Positions 48,991-58,579 of a stretch of DNA of 64,000 bases are shown piece after piece. The translations under genes and the position numbers were made by a program. The notes under the pieces are model-generated. The model was not told the origin of the DNA and did not search any database. It was given only the letters and a program-made list of their open reading frames with translations. The DNA comes from Phalacrocorax aristotelis (taxonomy: Eukaryota > Chordata > Aves > Suliformes > Phalacrocoracidae), in assembly GCF_949628215.1 (NCBI RefSeq), contig NW_027441300.1:62001-126000 (forward strand), written 5' to 3'. Numbering within the stretch: the first letter of the stretch is position 1; each line of letters starts with the position of its first letter.

Positions 48991-50185
48991 TGCGCTATCA
49001 AGCCTTAAGCGAAAACTGCAGAGTAGTTACAGGAGACGGGCATAAGATGGATGCTGAATATCACTTGATGGTCACAAAATCTCATGGGGATGGGCACCAC
49101 GTAGCCTCACGGACACCCCTTAGACCCAAACGCTTAACGAAAGACGCTTCTTGCCAAAACACAAGCTCGACGAGGAAAAGCCAAAGCTGATGCGGGGGCA
49201 ACTACTAAAATCTCAGTACGTGAGCAGGCATTACTTAAGATGGTGCGGTGGTTCTGCCGGGTCCGTCCAACCTGAGCAACGGGTTCTAACGCCTGTCCAG
49301 CAGCGTCCATGATCTCTCTCACGGCCTCCCACATCAGAAACCTCCCCTGCCCAGGACCGCGTTTTGCATGTCCCACCCCTCCCCATCCCCGCAATGAAAA
49401 TCAAACACAACAAATACGCACTCTACTTCATCTTCTTGGCCTCCAAAAGAAGCTTCCTTCCACTGCTGAGCGTCGACACCGACATCCTCATGCTGTTCCT
49501 CAAAAGCAGGCTGGCCCTCGGGTGCCCGTACTGCCAAAGGAAGAGAAAATGATTATGCTCTTATAATGAGCTCCATCATCCTCTCCTTCTTCAGGAAATC
49601 GAATCCCGATCACTACATACCAGAAGTTTGTGCAGGAGATGTCCGAGGCCAGCCCCGTAAATGAAGCACTCTGTGACCCTGCTTTCTCTTTTGGCCACAG
49701 CACCCGCCACCGGGGAGCCCCAAACCCCTTTGTGACTCCCTAGGAAAACCAGATACAACTAGTTCAAAACATCTGGCAGGAGAGAGATGACCGACAAACA
49801 CGTATAGCCCACCTCAAACCAGCTAGAGAGCTGACTTCCTCCCCCACTAAACTCTCGTCTTCGACAAATACACCAAACAGAACAATGTTTACGCTGAACA
49901 GAACAAAACCCTTACCCTCTGACACTCTGAAAAGGATTTGTGCACCCACAAAATATATATATTCATGCTATCGACCCACGTGCCACACTTCCTCAGGGTC
50001 AGCCCCGCAAAGACAGGAGAACACCCGATGCTCTCTCCACAGATACCCCGATACTCCGCTCCCTTCTTCGCCGCTCCTGTCACGGGAAAATGCTGGGAAT
50101 AAAAAAAAGGTTCAGAGAAGCAAAACAATAAACAATAGGGAGAGGGACCAGTGCAAAGGAATAGAGAGAGGAAGAGACGAACAGG
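48991..50185. other. Unassigned stretch between module B and the 5 kb array
   Basis: No repeat match within the window and no recognised gene. One exon-like candidate is listed separately (49423-49530, minus). Near 50100-50190 purine-rich minisatellite wording begins. Confidence 0.35.
49423..49530 (-). CDS. Candidate terminal coding exon, unidentified
   Basis: On the minus strand a pyrimidine-rich tract ending TTTGGCAG precedes 49530. From there an open frame of 35 codons (YGHPRASLLLRNSMRM, then SVSTLSSGRKLLLEAKKMK) ends in TAG at 49423-49425. Further upstream on the minus strand (near 49620) is a donor-like CTG-GTATGT. The arrangement resembles a last coding exon, but the sequence matches no protein I recognise and frames on the plus strand are also open here. 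Low confidence. Confidence 0.2.
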   Translation of the reverse strand, partial: YGHPRASLLLRNSMRMSVSTLSSGRKLLLEAKKMK

Positions 50186-50822
50186 AAGGACAGACAACCC
50201 CATCCTGAGCACAGCCTCTGGGAGAGGGAAAGAGGAAACAGCAACCGTTATCACCGCAGATCGACTCAGACCAAAGCCTCTCCTTCCGCAGGGGCTTCTG
50301 GACACACCGCTCCTTCCCTGCGCTACTGCCAAGGGCCCCTGCACTGAGGGGGAATCCACTGCAGGCAGAGAGAGGCGGAGAAAGGAAAAGTAGCCACAGG
50401 CTACAGGAAAGAGAGAGGGAGGACTGAAAAGACGGGGAGGCAGGGAGCCACTCAGAGCGAGACGGAGAAAGAAGGTGCGGGGGGGGTGCAAAAAAAAAAT
50501 AATTTTGCAGCAGGTAAGGAAAGAGAGGGGGCCGGGGGAGAGACAGGGAGGGCCCAGGACATACAAGAGAGGCAACGGGGCCCCACTGGCCCAGGACTCA
50601 CCGCGACTCTCGCTCTCAGCGCTGCTGGCACAATTTAGCCGTTCACATGCTTCTTTCCCCTCCTCTCCTCCCTGCCTCTTCTGCAGCTCCAGACTCTAGG
50701 CCGACCTCCACCTAAAGAGGATACGTGGGTGTCTTACCGCTCTTACGAGATGAGGCTTCCTAGGCACGTAGCCTAGCTCGCTCGTGCACTACACGCCCGT
50801 ACCGAACTGCGGGTTCCAACTG
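50186..50822. repeat. Rearranged leading piece of the 5 kb array
   Basis: Three fragments of the 5 kb unit are joined out of order. 50186-50361 corresponds to 54196-54375. It joins sequence (50362-50816) corresponding to 53431-53879. That in turn joins the interior of LTR-A at 50823. The CpG island and the first 260 bp of LTR-A are therefore missing at the array edge. Confidence 0.85.
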
Positions 50823-51120
50823 TGGGAAGAAGGGGGAGTCCTTGGGGGCTACGGCATTTCTCTTCCTAACTAACCGTTACACATGACAGAGCCCTGCTTT
50901 CCCAGAAACAGCTCAACACCTGCCCGCCGAAAAGGAGGAGCGAATTAATTCCTTGCTTTGCTTCCACGCACAGCTTTTGCTTTACCTATTAAACCGTCTT
51001 GATCTCAACCCATGATTTTTCTCGCTTTTACCCTTCCAGCTCTCTCCCCCAGCCCACTGAGGGTGGAGTGAGCAAGCAGCTCCCTGGTGCAGAGTTGCCA
51101 GCTGGGGCTAAGCCACGGCA
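50823..51120 (+). mobile_element. LTR-A, 5'-truncated, unit 1
   Basis: Matches the 3' part of LTR-A (ATTAAA signal near 50988, end GGGGCTAAGCCACGGCA). The upstream part with the promoter is missing at this array edge. Confidence 0.85.
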
Positions 51121-51254
51121 CGCGCTTGTCCCGGTTTGGCAGGGAACGGACCGTCCGTCGCCTGGCTCCTGGAGCGACGGGCTGCTGGGCAGAGGGGGAG
51201 GCCACCAAAGGTGAGGAGCAGGGCACAGGACAGTAGGAGGAGAGAAGAGCAGCA

Positions 51255-51282
51255 TCCGGCTGGACGGGGGCGGGGGGGGCGT
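51255..51282 (+). other. G-run of unit 1
   Basis: CGGGGGCGGGGGGGGCGTGTG; short compared with units 2 and 3. G-quadruplex potential on the plus strand. Confidence 0.7.
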
Positions 51283-52796
51283 GTGTGCGTGTAGTGAGAA
51301 GGCACGAGGCAGGGAACAGGACGGCCAGAGGAGGACAGGGAGCCTGACGGAGGTGGAGATAAAAGCAGCAGAGAGAGGGGAAGAGCAGGACACAGACCAA
51401 CAAAGAAGGATGAGGAGCAGGCTGGAGACGCACAAAGAACCTGGGGCAGGCAGCACGACAGCGAGGGAGGAAAGAAAAACAGGGGCAGGAAGCTGGACCG
51501 AGCGAGATGGAGACAGACAAGATAAGCGACAAGAACAGGGCAGAAAGGGAAGAATGAAGCCACGGGGACAGGGAGCCGAGACAGCCAACGACGGAGGGAA
51601 GGGGCCGGGGAGGGAACACCACAAAACAAACCATGGGGCTACGTGGTACAGAGCATGAGAAGGCAGAGAATTAACAATTAGGGACAGGGAGCCAGAAAAA
51701 CAACAAAAAAACCACCAAAACAAAGGGAGATGGAGAGCAAAAGGAATCGCAATGCGTACAGAGAGAAGAGAGAAACAATTCTAAAAGAGGGTCACGGGGA
51801 AGCCAGAGACAGCAAGATGGAGAAAGGACAGAAGCTACAGGCTACAGGGCAGAGAGGGAAGAATTAATGAATAGACGCAGAGAGCTGGGCAGAAAGAGGT
51901 GGAGAAAGGCTGAAGATCACACGGCCAACAGGGAAGAGAGAAGAGAGGGAGGAATTTTAAAAACAGGGGCAAGAAGCCAGAGAGAGGGAGAGAGAGGCAA
52001 CAATAAATGGGGACAAGCCACAGGGCAGTGAGGAGGGAATCGATGAATAAGAACAGCAGACCAAAGAGAACACAACGTAGAATGGAAAAAAGGAACAGCG
52101 GCCTACAGGGAAGGAGGAATTAAAGATCAGGCACTGGGAGGCAGACAGAGACACATGAAGAAACAAGTGGGAAAAAAAAAAACAAAACCAACAACGGCAA
52201 CGGGCTACAAAGACAGACAGAGAGGGAAGAAATAAAACATCGCAGCAAGGAGCTGGACAGAGAGAGATGAGGACAAACAAATAGCACGGGTCTAAGTGAC
52301 AGAGAACGTGGAATTAGAACACAGAGAGAGGGAGCCGGACAGAGAGAGAGGCCGAGAGAAAAACCTAGACGGGCTACAGCGGGCAGAGGCAGGGATTAAA
52401 ACCTAGGGACAGGGAGCTGGACAGAGAGAGACGGAGGTCACAGGGAACAGCGGTGGCTGCAGGAAGAACAGGAATCCACAAATAGGGAAAGGGAGCTCGA
52501 CAGAGAAGAACTCAGAAAGGCAAGAACAGTAGCAGGGTGCAGAGCAGAGCAGACGAATGAAAAAGCGCGGGGGGAGCGTTGAGGCAGACAGAGAGAGATT
52601 AAGAAAAAAGTCACGGGCTACGTGGCAAAGCAGGAGGAATTCAGAAACGGGGATGGCAACCAAGGGAGAGTGAGCTGGTGAAGGACAACGGGCATTCCAA
52701 GTGAGGGACGGGGAGCTGGGAAAAGCGAGGCAGAGAAAAACAGAATCACAGAGAGAATCACACAAAGCCAAAAAAGAAGAAACTGAACAACAGGAA
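51283..52796 (+). repeat. Purine-rich minisatellite, about 85 bp period, unit 1
   Basis: Plus strand almost all A and G. A degenerate sentence recurs every 80-90 bp: GGGCTACAGG, CAGAGAGGGAGGAATT, TAGGGACAGGGAGCTGG, ACAGAGAGAGATGGAG. GGCTAC-type anchors near 57210, 57379 and 57624 in unit 2 give spacings of two or three periods. Pyrimidine-strand frames (Ser/Leu/Pro/Cys-rich) are composition products. Confidence 0.85.
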
Positions 52797-52800
52797 CAGG

Positions 52801-53328
52801 TGTAACCAAAGCGATGAAATCAGCCAACCAGAGACGGTGTTCCATTACGGGAACATGGAGCGTACGAATCAGCGCACCTGTTGATCTGCATTTTAGTCCC
52901 TAGGCGATCGTTAACGTCAGCAGAACAACAGACAACGTGCTTCTGTCAGAAAAGGACGACAAAACGCGGTTTCGTGGAGCGGACTGAGAGAACTAGCCAA
53001 GACTGCCAAGATTAACAGCCAAGAAGGTAAAAGGCAATTCTGGCAGGGGGAGATCGCGACCACCGACTCACGGACCACCACCGAGCCTGCGCAGCGATTT
53101 ACATACGGAACGAGCAAGTTTGTACCGATCAGCAGACAGGACAATAATGAATACGTATGAATACGTAAAATTTTGATCTACAAATTGAACGGGAAAGGTG
53201 CGTGAGGTACGCACGCCAGGAGGAGCGATCCCCCGTGCATCCGGCGCCGTGAATAAAGAATGCCTGCTCTTTAATACTAAATTGGTCTTGAGGAGTTGTT
53301 TCCGATTTTACCGCGTTTTTCGGTAACA
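52801..53328 (+). mobile_element. LTR-B, unit 1
   Basis: 528 bp starting TGTAACC and ending GGTAACA, a near-perfect inverted terminal pair, flanked by CAGG at 52797-52800 and 53329-53332. AATAAA lies near 53252, followed by GAATGCCTGCTCTTTAATAC, typical LTR R/U5 wording in birds. The 4-bp duplication suits class I (ERV1-like) integration. It splits the purine minisatellite. No coding sequence is attached. Confidence 0.83.
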
Positions 53329-53570
53329 CAGGGAGTCAGACCGAGAGAGCCAGAGAAAGACAAAAATACCGACAGGCTACAGGACAGAGCAGGAGGAGTA
53401 AAAAAATAAAAACGGAGCCAGAGCCAGGCAGAGAGAGGCGGAGAAAGAACAAGTAGCCACAGGCTACAGGACAGAGAGAGGGAGGACTGAAAAGACGGGG
53501 AGGCAGGGAGCCACTCAGAGCGAGACGGAGAAAGAAGGTGCGGGGGGGGGGCGCAAAAAAAAAATAATTT
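53329..53570 (+). repeat. Purine minisatellite after LTR-B, unit 1
   Basis: Continuation of the minisatellite interrupted by LTR-B; two AGGCTACAGG anchors 88 bp apart (near 53374 and 53462). It ends in a G-run, an A-run and GCAGCAG before a GTAAGG donor-like word. The same segment follows LTR-B at 58338-58579 and 63346-63586. Confidence 0.8.
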
Positions 53571-54039
53571 TGCAGCAGGTAAGGAAAGAGAGGGGGCCGG
53601 GGGAGAGACAGGGAGGGCCCAGGACGTACAAGAGAGGCAACGGGGCCCCACTGGCCCAGGACTCACCGCGACTCTCGCTCTCAGCGCTGCTGGCACAATT
53701 TAGCCGTTCACATGCTTCTTTCCCCTCCTCTCCTCCCTGCCTCTTCTGCAGCTCCAGACTCTAGGCCGACCTCCACCTGAAGAGAACACGGGGGTGTCTT
53801 ACAGCTCTTACGAGATGAGGCTTCCTCGGCACGTAGCCTAGCTCGCTCGTGCCCTACACGCCCGTACCGAACTGCGGGTTACGCGTACAGACCCTGCGGT
53901 GCACGTTGGTGGCCTGGCCTGGCCCGCTGCGGGCTATGAAGGGGGATCCTTCCTCCCTCACCTGCAGGGACAGGCTCTCTCTTGCCTGCAGCAGGAAAGC
54001 AGCTGGCAGCCAGAGCGCCTTCAGTTTCTTCTGCTTTAC

Positions 54040-54123
54040 CTTTCGTTGGCGTCTCCAGCTTCAGCCGAGGCAGCTCCTCTCCACAGCCGGGAAGGGCTTT
54101 GTCTATCCCTTTTCGGCCCTGCG
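54040..54123 (-). other. Minus-strand exon-like segment in 5 kb unit 1
   Basis: A CTGTCCTTGCAG acceptor-like word precedes 54123, and AAG-GTAAAGC donor wording follows 54040, giving an 84-nt segment open in two frames (one reads GCGEELPRLKLETPTK). A further 24-nt segment between a CTGCTGCAG acceptor and CAG-GTGAGG donor lies at 53962-53985. The 54-nt gap between them is short for a bird intron. Repeated in unit 2 at an offset of 5009 bp. No protein recognised. Confidence 0.2.
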
Positions 54124-54379
54124 CTGCAAGGACAGCGAGGCCGGGCAGAGAGAAGCCACGCGAGCCTGAGACGGCCGCAGTCAACGGCATCCCCGGGGGA
54201 AGGACAGACAACCACGTCCTCAGCACGGTCTCTGGGAGAGGGAAAGAAGAAACAGCGACCGTCATTACCGTCGATCGACCCTGGCCAAAGCCTCTCCTTG
54301 CGCAGGGGCTTCTGGACACACCGCCCCTTCCCCGCGCTACTGCTAAGGGCCCCTGCGCCGAGGGGGAATCCAGTGCGCT

Positions 54380-55545
54380 TGAGGGCCGGCTCGCTGCCTT
54401 CACGACAGGGCCTGGGGGCGGCCAAGGGCTACGCGGCACGCTGCAGGGGAGGTGCCGGGGCTGGGGGCAGGCGCACGGGGCAAGGGCGGGGCAAGGGGAG
54501 GCTGAGCGGGAGCTCCGGCGAGCCGGGGAGGCGGCCATCATCTGCGCCCTGGGCACGGGGAAAAGGTCACCGTCCTCCTCCTTTCCCTCTTCCCTTCTGT
54601 CAGCTCCCGGGAACTCACCGCTTCTCGGGGAGCGGCCGCACCCGCAAGCCCCCAGAAATCAACACGAATCCAACCCCAAATACACCGCGCGTACCGTACG
54701 CGGCACGGCCGCCCGGCACCCGAGCGCCGGAAGACCGCGCCTCCCGCCACGCCCCGGCGAACCACGTGACAGCGCCGGCAGCCACTGCGCCTGGACTACA
54801 GCTCCCGGCATGCTCTGCGCCACAACACGGCCGCCCGGCAGCCACGCGCCCCAAGGACTACACCTCCCGGCATGCTCTGCGACACAACACGGCCGCACGG
54901 CCAGCCCACAGCCACACCACCACAGCTCCCGGAATGCCGCGAGCCCGCCCTCCCGCTCTCTGACCCTGCGGGGCACCGTCCCTCCCGCCGATGCACCCGG
55001 AACCCCCACCGAGCCCTCACCACAGCCTCGCTCTCCCCACAGCTCCGCTCCGACCCGGCGCTGCCCCGCCGCAGCCCTCCTCGGGGCTTTACCCGGGACC
55101 CAGCGGCCCACCCCCCAGCCCCCGCTCACCTTCTCCCTCGCTACAGTCGCAGCCCGCTGACGCTCGGCCACAGCTCCGCTCCGCCCTCGGCTCACACTGG
55201 CCCCCCGGAGCAGGGCACCACCCCTTTTCCAGGGAGGAGCCGGCACCATCAGCCCCACTGCCCGCACCTGGGGCTCCTCCAGCCCCCGCGCGCAGCTGAG
55301 GCACAGCAGCAACGGGGGGCCCCCTCCCCTCACCCCCACAGTGCACCACCTCCTCCCCTGGGCTCCATCACAGCCCCTTGCCCCACGCAAAGGCAGCGCA
55401 AACGCAGCCCTGAGGGCAAAGGAGAGGGCAGGTGTTTGTGCAGGCGCACACGCGTAACAAGTCCCAGGAGCCATTCGTGGCTCAGGGTCCCCAACGCTCC
55501 CACTGCCCCAAGGCCACCTCGGCCGCCGTTGCCGCAGCCGCACGG
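54380..55545. promoter_or_regulatory. CpG island of 5 kb unit 1
   Basis: Dense CpG and GC-rich sequence of about 1.2 kb between the minisatellite side and LTR-A. It includes GCGGCCGC sites, an ETS-like CGCCGGAAGA at 54725-54734, a CCACGTGAC E-box at 54762-54770 and three ACTACA-type motifs. Minus-strand donor-like words lie at 54619/54618 (GCG-GTGAGT) and near 55130 (AAG-GTGAGC). Long overlapping frames on both strands (up to 392 codons) are expected from stop-poor composition and are not called as genes. Confidence 0.75.
54795..54937 (+). promoter_or_regulatory. Three ACTACA/TCCCGGCATGC motifs at 62-bp spacing, unit 1
   Basis: ACTACAGCTCCCGGCATGC at 54795, ACTACACCTCCCGGCATGC at 54857 and ACCACAGCTCCCGGAATGC at 54919. 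These resemble the vertebrate ACTACAnnTCCCAGnATGC promoter motif bound by ZNF143 and THAP11/HCFC1. The exact 62-bp spacing and the shared CAACACGGCCGC between copies show a tandem sub-repeat. Binding is inferred. Confidence 0.7.
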
Positions 55546-55551
55546 AGCTGG

Positions 55552-56109
55552 TGTTGGCTGGGATAGTGCTCATTTTCTCCAGAGTAGCTAGGAAGGGATA
55601 AGTTTTGGATTTATGCTCAAAACACCGTTAATAATGTAGAGATGTTTTGGTTCTTGCTGAGCACTGCTTCCACAGTCAGGGCCTCTTCTGGTTCTCTCAG
55701 TGCCCCACCAGCAAGTAGGCTGGGAGAGGACACAGCTGGGAAAGCTTTCCCAGCTAACTGACCAAAGGGATATTCCATACCATTTGACATCATGCTCAGC
55801 ACACGCAGCTGGGGGAAGAAGGGGGAGTCCTTGGGGGCTACGGCATTTCTCTTCCTAAGTAACCGTTACACATGACAGAGCCCTGCTTTCCCAGAAACAG
55901 CTCAACACCTGCCCGCCGAAAAGGAGGAGCGAATTAATTCCTTGCTTTGCTTCCACGCACAGCTTTTGCTTTACCTATTAAACCGTCTTGATCTCGACCC
56001 ATGATTTTTCTCACTTTTACCCTTCCAGCTCTCTCCCCCAGCCCACTGAGGGTGGAGCGAGCAAGCAGCTCCCTGGTGCAGAGTTGCCAGCTGGGGCTAA
56101 GCCACGGCA
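55552..56109 (+). mobile_element. LTR-A, avian ERV LTR, between units 1 and 2
   Basis: Starts TGTTGGCTGGGATAG and ends CTAAGCCACGGCA (558 bp). It contains wording common to a widespread avian LTR group: GATATTCCATACCATTTGAC, CATGCTCAGCA, GTAACCGTTACACATGA and TTTACCTATTAAACCGTC with ATTAAA as the probable poly(A) signal. No internal retroviral genes adjoin it. No target duplication was found, possibly erased by array exchange. Family not assigned. Confidence 0.82.
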
Positions 56110-56251
56110 CGCGCTTGTCCCGGTTTGGCAGGGAACGGACCGTCCGTCGCCTGGCTCCTGGAGCGACGGGCTGCTGGGCAGAGGGGGAGGCCACCAAAGG
56201 TGAGGAGCAGGGCACAGGACAGTAGGAGGAGAGAAGACAAGAGCAGCACCC

Positions 56252-56288
56252 GGCTGGGGGGGGGGCGGGGGGGTGGGGGTGGGGGGGC
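56252..56288 (+). other. Expanded G-run of unit 2
   Basis: G runs of 11, 7, 5 and 7 separated by single C or T. Strong G-quadruplex potential on the plus strand, directly before the polypurine tract. Confidence 0.8.
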
Positions 56289-56290
56289 GT

Positions 56291-57805
56291 GTGTGCGTGT
56301 AGTGAGAAGGCACGAGGCAGGGAACAGGACGGCCAGAGGAGGACAGGGAGCCTGACGGAGGTGGAGATAAAAGCAGCAGAGAGAGGGGAAGAGCAGGGCA
56401 CAGACCAACAAAGAAGGATGAGGAGCAGGCTGGAGACGCACAAAGAACCTGGGGCAGGCAGCACGACAGCGAGGGAGGAAAGAAGAACAGGGGCAGGAAG
56501 CTGGACCGAGCGAGATGGAGACAGACAAGATAAGCGACAAGAACAGGGCAGAAAGGGAAGAATGAAGCCACGGGGACAGGGAGCTGAGACAGCCAACGAC
56601 GGAGGGAAGGGGCCGGGGAGGGAACACCACAAAACAAACCACGGGGCTACGTGGTACAGAGCATGAGAAGGCAGAGAATTAACAATTAGGGACAGGGAGC
56701 CAGAAAAACAACAAAAAAACCACCAAAACAAAGGGAGATGGAGAGCAAAAGGAATCGCAATGCGTACAGAGAGAAGAGAGAAACAATTCTAAAAGAGGGT
56801 CACGGGGAAGCCAGAGACAGCAAGATGGAGAAAGGACAGAAGCTACAGGCTACAGGGCAGAGAGGGAAGAATTAATGAATAGACGCAGAGAGCTGGGCAG
56901 AAAGAGGTGGAGAAAGGCTGAAGATCACACGGCCAACAGGGAAGAGAGAAGAGAGGGAGGAATTTTAAAAACAGGGGCAAGAAGCCAGAGAGAGGGAGAG
57001 AGAGGCAACAATAAATGGGGACAAGCCACAGGGCAGTGAGGAGGGAATCGATGAATAAGAACAGCAGACCAAAGAGAACACAACGTAGAATGGAAAAAAG
57101 GAACAGCGGCCTACAGGGAAGGAGGAATTAAAGATCAGGCACTGGGAGGCAGACAGAGACACATGAAGAAACAAGTGGGAAAAAAAAAAAAAAAAAACAA
57201 CAACGGCAACGGGCTACAAAGACAGACAGAGAGGGAAGAAATAAAACATCGCAGCAAGGAGCTGGACAGAGAGAGATGAGGACAAACAAATAGCACGGGT
57301 CTAAGTGACAGAGAACGTGGAATTAGAACACAGAGAGAGGGAGCCGGACAGAGAGAGAGGCCGAGAGAAAAACCTAGACGGGCTACAGCGGGCAGAGGCA
57401 GGGATTAAAACCTAGGGACAGGGAGCTGGACAGAGAGAGACGGAGGTCACAGGGAACAGCGGTGGCTGCAGGAAGAACAGGAATCCACAAATAGGGAAAG
57501 GGAGCTCGACAGAGAAGAACTCAGAAAGGCAAGAACAGTAGCAGGGTGCAGAGCAGAGCAGACGAATGAAAAAGCGCGGGGGGAGCGTTGAGGCAGACAG
57601 AGAGAGATTAAGAAAAAAGTCACGGGCTACGTGGCAAAGCAGGAGGAATTCAGAAACGGGGATGGCAACCAAGGGAGAGTGAGCTGGTGAAGGACAACGG
57701 GCATTCCAAGTGAGGGACGGGGAGCTGGGAAAAGCGAGGCAGAGAAAAACAGAATCACAGAGAGAATCACACAAAGCCAAAAAAGAAGAAACTGAACAAC
57801 AGGAA
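56291..57805 (+). repeat. Purine-rich minisatellite, unit 2
   Basis: Same tract as in unit 1. The A-run at 57180-57197 is longer and replaces CAAAACC sequence found in units 1 and 3. Confidence 0.85.
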
Positions 57806-57809
57806 CAGG

Positions 57810-58337
57810 TGTAACCAAAGCGATGAAATCAGCCAACCAGAGACGGTGTTCCATTACGGGAACATGGAGCGTACGAATCAGCGCACCTGTTGATCTGCAT
57901 TTTAGTCCCTAGGCGATCGTTAACGTCAGCAGAACAACAGACAACGTGCTTCTGTCAGAAAAGGACGACAAAACGCGGTTTCGTGGAGCGGACTGAGAGA
58001 ACTAGCCAAGACTGCCAAGATTAACAGCCAAGAAGGTAAAAGGCAATTCTGGCAGGGGGAGATCGCGACCACCGACTCACGGACCACCACCGAGCCTGCG
58101 CAGCGATTTACATACGGAACGAGCAAGTTTGTACCGATCAGCAGACAGGACAATAATGAATACGTATGAATACGTAAAATTTTGATCTACAAATTGAACG
58201 GGAAAGGTGCGTGAGGTACGCACGCCAGGAGGAGCGATCCCCCGTGCATCCGGCGCCGTGAATAAAGAATGCCTGCTCTTTAATACTAAATTGGTCTTGA
58301 GGAGTTGTTTCCGATTTTACCGCGTTTTTCGGTAACA
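57810..58337 (+). mobile_element. LTR-B, unit 2
   Basis: Copy of the 52801 element at an offset of 5009 bp, with the same termini and CAGG repeats (57806-57809, 58338-58341). Confidence 0.83.
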
Positions 58338-58579
58338 CAGGGAGTCAGACCGAGAGAGCCAGAGAAAGACAAAAATACCGACAGGCTACAGGACAGAGCA
58401 GGAGGAGTAAAAAAATAAAAACGGAGCCAGAGCCAGGCAGAGAGAGGCGGAGAAAGAACAAGTAGCCACAGGCTACAGGACAGAGAGAGGGAGGACTGAA
58501 AAGACGGGGAGGCAGGGAGCCACTCAGAGCGAGACGGAGAAAGAAGGTGCGGGGGGGGGGCGCAAAAAAAAAATAATTT
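58338..58579 (+). repeat. Purine minisatellite after LTR-B, unit 2
   Basis: As in unit 1, with AGGCTACAGG anchors near 58383 and 58471. Confidence 0.8.

Larger units (their letters stand above)
50823..55812. repeat. 5 kb unit 1 (4990 bp)
   Basis: Shorter than unit 2 mainly because the G-run near 51255-51280 is shorter and an ACAAG near 51247 is missing. Its LTR-A copy lacks the 5' part. Confidence 0.95.

Noticed and set aside
51005..52280. Minus-strand hydrophobic frames rich in Ser, Leu, Pro and Cys (for example 51028-51723)
   Set aside because: They are the pyrimidine-strand reading of the purine minisatellite; apparent membrane segments come from composition.
53982..55573. Frames of 392, 354, 304 and 239 codons in the 5 kb unit CpG island
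   Set aside because: All lie in the same stop-poor GC-rich DNA on both strands, rich in Pro/Ser/Arg/Ala, with no known fold or start context.
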